From positions 1-11,316 of the forward strand of contig CACYDL010000222.1 of the NCBI GenBank assembly GCA_902773195.1: 11,316 bases of DNA. The letters are read 5' to 3'. A program made the position numbers and the translations under genes. The stretch's first letter is position 1; each line of letters begins with the position of its first letter. The DNA is from an uncultured Lachnospiraceae bacterium. Its GTDB lineage: Bacteria; Bacillota_A; Clostridia; Lachnospirales; Lachnospiraceae. This document shows positions 7,379-11,316 of this stretch, piece by piece. The notes below the pieces were generated by a model. It was not told where the DNA came from. It saw nothing but the letters and a program-made list of their open reading frames with translations, and did not search any database.

Positions 7379-9689
7379 TTCTTCGCAGATACCAGACGAG
7401 GAAGCCCGCGGCAAGGGTGAGGGCCGGCAGCACGATCATCGCCAGAGTCCCCAGCAGATTGACGGTGCCGGTGCTGATCGTCGTCTGCGGCGTGGACAGC
7501 AGCTTCGCCGGCACCGAGACCGCCGTGTCCCGGTCCGTCAGATATTTCAGGGACGCCGAGATCAGCAGGCTGTTGCCCTCCGGAAGAGCCGTGTACTGCT
7601 GGATCAGGGAGGAAAGGGCGTCCGAGCTGAACGCGCAGGGCGTCGTGAAGCAGAGCAGCTTCGTCTGTTTCGTCTCCGCCGGCTCCTCTTCCTCCTCCCT
7701 GTCCTCCTGGATGTCCGACTGCCCGTAATCGCCGGCCGTGAAGGTCTGCTCGATCTCCGCGCCGAGAATGTAGGCATCCGAGGGATCCCCCGCCGTCTTC
7801 TCCAGGGTGCTGTCGATATCCGTCTTCAGATAGGCGTCCTCCGACGTGTAGAGCAGCGACGTGACGGACCACGCGTCGTCCTCCTTCTCGTCATATTCGA
7901 GGGCCTCGGCGAGGGCGCAGACGATGTTGCTGTTGCCGATGCCGCCTGTGACCTCGGCGTTTTCGTTGATTCCGGGGACCAGCAGGTAGGGCGCCTGGAC
8001 GAACCGGCTGTCATCTCCCTCCATCACCAGGCCCTCCGGACGGCTGATCCCGTAGGCCTCCATAATCGAGTCGAAATGGGGCGTCTTCGCGCCGGTGACA
8101 AGGTACGGCATGGTTACCAGCATCGCGTGGCCGCCGTCGTAGAGGTATTTCAGGACCTTGTCCGCCTCCGCCTCCGTAAAATCCTGCTCCGGGGCAAAGA
8201 CCAGCAGGGCCGAGCAGTCGGCGGGGATCGTCTCGCTCAGCAGGTTGATCTCCGCGGAGGCGATGTGGGCCTTTTCCATGGCGTCCGTCATTTCTCCGCC
8301 CAGGGCGATCTCCCCGTGTCCCGTCGTGTAGTAGATTTTCGCCTCTTCCTCCCCGCTCACGAAGGAGATCGCCGAAGTGATCCTGCCCTCCGCGTCATAG
8401 GCGCTCACGCCGTAGCTCATCCCGCTGTAGCTGTACTGGTAGAACGAGCTGTAATCCGCCGTGCGCACCCTGTCCCCGGAGACGGCGATGACGCTGTTGA
8501 GCGATACATTCTCATCCGTCAGCTGCTTCGCGAAGGTGGGATTCCGCACCGCGTCCACGCGGTGCACCTCGATATGGGGCGAAGCCCCCTCGTAGGCGTC
8601 CAGCAGCTTCTCGACGCCTTCGTCCTCCTGTCCGTTCTCGGTGATAAAATGGAGCGTCACGTCCTCTTCCAGGGTGTCCAGCAGCTCCTCCGTCTCCGCG
8701 CTGAGAGAATAGAGCTTCTGATCCGTCAGGTCGAAGGCCGAGATTCCCGCGGGCAGCTCGGCGGCGACGAGATTCCCCACCGCCAGGGCCGCGGAGATCA
8801 CCGCCGCCATGACCAGGGCGTAGGCGCGGTGGACGCCGTTTCGTCCGCCCAGCGCGATCGTCAGCACGATGCCCAGGACGACGTAGGAGGCGAAATAGAC
8901 CAGGTTCGAGATTTCCAGGGATCCGGCGGTGACGTCCTGAAAATGCGTGTAGAAGTCCAGGACGCGCAGCACGGATTCCGTTCTCCCGCTGAACCACTCC
9001 GGCCTGACGCGGAAGAGAATCAGGAAGACGACCGACATCACGCCGAAGACGGTGACGCCCCAGAAGGAGCTGCCTGTCATATACCTGGTCAGAAGTCCCG
9101 CTGCCGCCGTCAGCACCAGCAGGAAAATCAGGGACGAGACGCCCGACGCGCCGATGATCGTGAAGACGCTGCTCATCATCTGGGTCGCGAACACAAAGGC
9201 GATGCAGAGAATCGCCGCGATCACGGGATTCTCCGTCGTGGCGGAAAGGAACATGCCCACGGAGAGATACGCGCAGCCCATGAGGAAGAACATCAGGATG
9301 CAGGCGTAGTCCCATCTCAGCGTCTCGGCGCCGAAGCGCAGCATGACGAGCGGCCCGGCGCACATCACGGCGACGGGAATCGCGAAAATCGTCACCAGCG
9401 CCAGATATTTCCCCAGAACAATCTTCGGGAAGGACACGGGGGACGTGAGAAGAAGCTGATCTGTCTTCTGCCTCTTCTCCTCCGCGAACACCCTCATGGA
9501 GAGAACCGGCACCACGATGTAGAACATCAGGATGGAATTGCTGACCGCGTAGTGATAGGTCAGCACCCCGTTGTACAGGTTGTAGTAGCGGAACATGAGG
9601 CCGGCCGTCAACAGCATCACCGCCAGGGCGACGGCGCCGGACATGTTGACCAGGAGGCTTCTCAGTTCCTTTTTATAGATCGCTGTCAT
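7371..9689 (-). CDS. Fused ABC-2 permease and GldG-like auxiliary protein
   Basis: A 772-residue fusion. Residues 1-235 are an ABC-2 type permease of GldF kind with six hydrophobic segments (about 15-35, 48-65, 92-118, 129-148, 154-178, 182-228) and the coupling motif FAEEKRQKTDQLLLTSP at 68-84. Two more spans (262-280, 288-310) lead into a GldG-like extracytoplasmic part. This part begins at the family hallmark DLTDQKLYSLSAETEELL (320-337) and includes the TTGHGE motif (455-460); a final span (743-766) and an Arg-rich end follow. An acidic insert EDREEEEEP sits at 662-670. In Bacteroidota, GldF and GldG are separate and linked to gliding; Clostridia do not glide that way, so the role here is an unknown ABC export or envelope function. 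The ATG at 9689 overlaps the ATPase gene by 17 bases with AAGGAGG four bases upstream, implying tight coupling to its ATPase. Confidence 0.9.
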   Translation of the reverse strand: MTAIYKKELRSLLVNMSGAVALAVMLLTAGLMFRYYNLYNGVLTYHYAVSNSILMFYIVVPVLSMRVFAEEKRQKTDQLLLTSPVSFPKIVLGKYLALVTIFAIPVAVMCAGPLVMLRFGAETLRWDYACILMFFLMGCAYLSVGMFLSATTENPVIAAILCIAFVFATQMMSSVFTIIGASGVSSLIFLLVLTAAAGLLTRYMTGSSFWGVTVFGVMSVVFLILFRVRPEWFSGRTESVLRVLDFYTHFQDVTAGSLEISNLVYFASYVVLGIVLTIALGGRNGVHRAYALVMAAVISAALAVGNLVAAELPAGISAFDLTDQKLYSLSAETEELLDTLEEDVTLHFITENGQEDEGVEKLLDAYEGASPHIEVHRVDAVRNPTFAKQLTDENVSLNSVIAVSGDRVRTADYSSFYQYSYSGMSYGVSAYDAEGRITSAISFVSGEEEAKIYYTTGHGEIALGGEMTDAMEKAHIASAEINLLSETIPADCSALLVFAPEQDFTEAEADKVLKYLYDGGHAMLVTMPYLVTGAKTPHFDSIMEAYGISRPEGLVMEGDDSRFVQAPYLLVPGINENAEVTGGIGNSNIVCALAEALEYDEKEDDAWSVTSLLYTSEDAYLKTDIDSTLEKTAGDPSDAYILGAEIEQTFTAGDYGQSDIQEDREEEEEPAETKQTKLLCFTTPCAFSSDALSSLIQQYTALPEGNSLLISASLKYLTDRDTAVSVPAKLLSTPQTTISTGTVNLLGTLAMIVLPALTLAAGFLVWYLRRRR

Positions 9690-10836
9690 GCCGCCTCCTT
9701 ATCCTGCCAAAAAGCTTCCCTGCCGCGTTCTGTTTCTTCGGGGAGGCCTCTCCCGCGCCGGGACCGGCCTCCTCTTCCTCCGCCCGCGCCTCCGGATCTC
9801 CGTCTCTAAGCGCGGCGGCCTCCCGGGCCGACATCTTTTTCTCGTCCTCATCCTCCGTGACCCGGAGGAAAATGTCCTCGAGGCTCGCCGTCTCCGTTCT
9901 CATCTCGAGAATGCCGGCTCCCGCCTCCACGAGAACCCGGCTGACCTCCCTTCGGAGGGCGGCCTCGGCGGCCGGGGCGCCGTCTCCGTGCGCTCCCTCT
10001 TCTCCGCTCTCTCCGCCGGATTCCCCGGCGGGCAGCGGGATCTTCACCTGTACGGTATCCGCGCCGCTGACGGAGAAGTCTCCCTCCCGGATCTCCGTCA
10101 CTTTGTCCAGCGCCCGGCGGATCACCTCCGGATCCCCCTCCGCCTCCAGATAGAGCGACCTGTCCCGGACGCCGCCCGGACGTATGCTCCGCGGGTCGCC
10201 CCGGGCGGCGAGCTCGCCGTGGGACAGAATCAGCACCTCGTCGCACAGCCCGCTCACCTCGGAGAGAATGTGGGAGCTCAGTATGATGGTGTGCTTCCCG
10301 CCGAGCCGGCGTATCAGCTCCCGGATCTCGACCATCTGCTTCGGGTCCAGGCCGTTGGTGGGCTCGTCCAGAATCAGCGTCTCAGGGTTCCCGATGATCG
10401 CCTGGGCAAAGCCCACCCGCTGCCGGAAGCCCTTGGAGAGATTCCGGATCAGGCGCCGTCCCGACTCCTCGAGGCCCATCTCCCGCATCACCCGCCGGAC
10501 CTCCTCCTTCCGGTCTCTGCCCGGCACGCCCTTGAGCTCGGCGGCGAAGCCGAGATACTCCTCCACCGTCATATCGTTGTAGAGCGGCGGCTGCTCCGGA
10601 AGGTAGCCGACGGTCCTCTTCGCCTCGGCGGGCTCCTCGAGAACCGAATGCCCGTTGATGAGGATCTCCCCCGAGGACGGGGCGGTATAGCCCGTCAGCA
10701 TATTCATGGTGGTCGTCTTTCCGGCCCCGTTCGGGCCCAGGAAGCCGCAGATCGTGCCGTCCTCTACGGTAAAGCTGAGATCGTCGACCACGATGCGGTC
10801 TCCGTACCATTTCGTCAGATTCCTTGCCTCTATCAT
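9673..10836 (-). CDS. ABC transporter ATP-binding protein, GldA-like
   Basis: A 387-residue ABC ATPase that would energise the GldF-GldG fusion encoded directly downstream. Motifs: Walker A GPNGAGKT at 34-41, Q-loop YLPEQPPLY around Gln82, signature LSKGF at 133-137, Walker B LILDEPT at 154-160, D-loop NGLDP at 161-165, and H-loop His189 in ILSSHILSEV. All are intact. Residues 190-325 are the usual C-terminal domain, interrupted by a Gly/Glu/Ser insert at 281-296. A charged low-complexity tail runs from about 329 to 387, longer than usual for GldA proteins (around 300 residues). I chose the ATG at 10836, which gives the family N-terminus MIEARNLTKWYGD, with GGGGA six bases upstream. The same frame stays open to an ATG at 10974 (433 residues), which has a good AAGGGGA site. 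The 46 extra residues would be translated repeat, so they are less likely to belong. Confidence 0.93.
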   Translation of the reverse strand: MIEARNLTKWYGDRIVVDDLSFTVEDGTICGFLGPNGAGKTTTMNMLTGYTAPSSGEILINGHSVLEEPAEAKRTVGYLPEQPPLYNDMTVEEYLGFAAELKGVPGRDRKEEVRRVMREMGLEESGRRLIRNLSKGFRQRVGFAQAIIGNPETLILDEPTNGLDPKQMVEIRELIRRLGGKHTIILSSHILSEVSGLCDEVLILSHGELAARGDPRSIRPGGVRDRSLYLEAEGDPEVIRRALDKVTEIREGDFSVSGADTVQVKIPLPAGESGGESGEEGAHGDGAPAAEAALRREVSRVLVEAGAGILEMRTETASLEDIFLRVTEDEDEKKMSAREAAALRDGDPEARAEEEEAGPGAGEASPKKQNAAGKLFGRIRRRHDSDL

Positions 10837-10887
10837 TCCGATTCCCCGCGGCCGCCCCCGGCCTTCTGTGAATGCGCTCCCGGCTGC

Positions 10888-11006
10888 CTTTTCTGCCGGC
10901 GCAGCCGGCGGCCGTTCTTCCGCCCGGCCGGCAGGACCGGCATCAGTCATCCCTTCAGCCGGCGCGGCCGGCATTTGTCTTCCCCTTCAGCCGGCGCGGC
11001 CGGCAT
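10888..11006 (-). repeat. Four-copy 32-bp tandem repeat with hairpin cores, upstream of the ATPase gene
   Basis: Four copies of a GC-rich unit have 15-base cores starting at 10895, 10927, 10958 and 10990, so the spacing is 32, 31 and 32 bp. Cores 1, 3 and 4 read GCCGGCGC(A or G)GCCGGC; core 2 reads GCCGGCAGGACCGGC. Each can fold as a 5-6 bp GC stem with a 3-5 base loop. Copies 3 and 4 are also identical over flanking CCCTTCAG and CAT. The array occupies most of the roughly 200-base gap between the partial gene and the ATPase ATG. A weak minus-strand -10 box (TATAGT, 11013-11018) lies just before it, without a convincing -35. Confidence 0.8.
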
Positions 11007-11036
11007 TCGAATACTATAGCCCCGAAATGTGATCTT

Positions 11037-11316
11037 TCAGTGAATGGAACGTCCTCCCCCGGGCGTCTGCGCAGGCCCCCCGGCCTGCTCCCGCGACCGG
11101 GCCGTCCCGCGGGCCGCGCCGGTCTTCTGCGCCTGTGTCTTTTCCTTCCGCTCCTGCCAGGCCAGCAGCATGCCGGTGAATTCCTCCAGGAGCTCCTTCC
11201 CGGCGCCGCGCCTGGGTGTGATGAGATAACCCTTTCTCCGCAGGCCTTTGTGCCGCAGCTCGTGGAGATACCTCCTGTCCCCGATCAGGACCTCCGCCAC
11301 CGACGCGGGCATGAGC
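11037..11316 (-). CDS. Unidentified protein, C-terminal part (cut by window edge)
   Basis: The frame is open from the stop at 11037-11039 to the right edge, so the start is outside the window and only about 92 residues are seen. An ATG at 11312 is in this frame but is unlikely to be the true start, because what follows looks like the end of a domain (VAEVLIGDRRYLHELRHKG, then a basic segment and ELLEEFTGMLLAWQERKE). The last 35 residues are a low-complexity Gln/Ala/Gly/Arg/Pro tail. I do not recognise the family. It lies 200 bases upstream of the ATPase gene on the same strand and may or may not be co-transcribed with it. Confidence 0.55.
   Translation of the reverse strand, partial: LMPASVAEVLIGDRRYLHELRHKGLRRKGYLITPRRGAGKELLEEFTGMLLAWQERKEKTQAQKTGAARGTARSREQAGGPAQTPGGGRSIH

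Noticed and set aside
7172..7414. An 80-codon minus-strand frame across the 30-bp array with a visible ten-residue repeat, ending just before the DUF4340 start.
   Set aside because: It overlaps the gldFG end out of frame. One repeat copy is 29 bp, so the repeat shifts frame inside this ORF and the decapeptide pattern is lost. That is what a non-coding repeat would do.
7179..9809. An 876-codon plus-strand open frame antisense to the permease fusion.
   Set aside because: Its composition is that of an antisense shadow (Arg, His, Asp, Gln-rich), it has no ribosome site, and it lies opposite a recognisable GldF-GldG protein.
10888..11006. CRISPR array, suggested by the regular 31-32 bp spacing.
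   Set aside because: The units are directly adjacent without distinct spacers, the copies are degenerate, and no cas gene is present. It is a simple tandem repeat.

Overview
The window is GC-rich (a clear majority of bases are G or C, with an AT-rich island only near the left end). It looks like a chromosomal segment of a high-GC member of the Bacillota, class Clostridia, most likely Lachnospiraceae-like. The basis is a SigH-type sporulation sigma factor, the Mini-III ribonuclease found in Bacillota, and the linked order cysS, mrnC, rlmB, sigH. The taxonomic call is an inference from gene content. There is no sign of phage, insertion sequence, CRISPR, tRNA or rRNA.

Layout, left to right. Positions 1-315 are an intergenic region with an AT-rich island, a candidate leftward promoter, an AT-rich inverted repeat and a good rightward promoter. 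One rightward gene (316-2565) encodes a large polytopic membrane protein with a soluble C-terminal part and an alanine/serine-rich tail. It converges on a long leftward block occupying 2600 to the right edge. In transcription order (right to left) this block reads: an unidentified protein cut by the window edge; an ABC ATPase of GldA type; a fused GldF-GldG permease/auxiliary protein; a DUF4340 lipoprotein-like or membrane-anchored protein; ispF; then, after a new promoter with a perfect -35 box, cysS, mrnC, rlmB and sigH.

How the genes fit together. The GldA, GldF-GldG and DUF4340 proteins form one ABC-2 type export or envelope module. The 4-bp ATGA overlap places ispF (isoprenoid precursor synthesis) at its end. 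The second group is translation and RNA housekeeping: Cys-tRNA charging, 23S rRNA maturation and 2'-O-methylation, then the transition-state sigma factor. Its junctions are overlaps of 4 to 16 bases, indicating strong translational coupling.

The least ordinary part is non-genic. The two larger gaps inside the gld module (7168-7370 and 10837-11036) are each filled by a degenerate GC-rich tandem repeat of about 30-32 bp. The two repeats appear related to each other. Four of the nine genes also end in low-complexity Ala/Gly/Glu/Ser tails. I see no complete novel defence or mobile system here; most genes are ordinary housekeeping or known-family genes.
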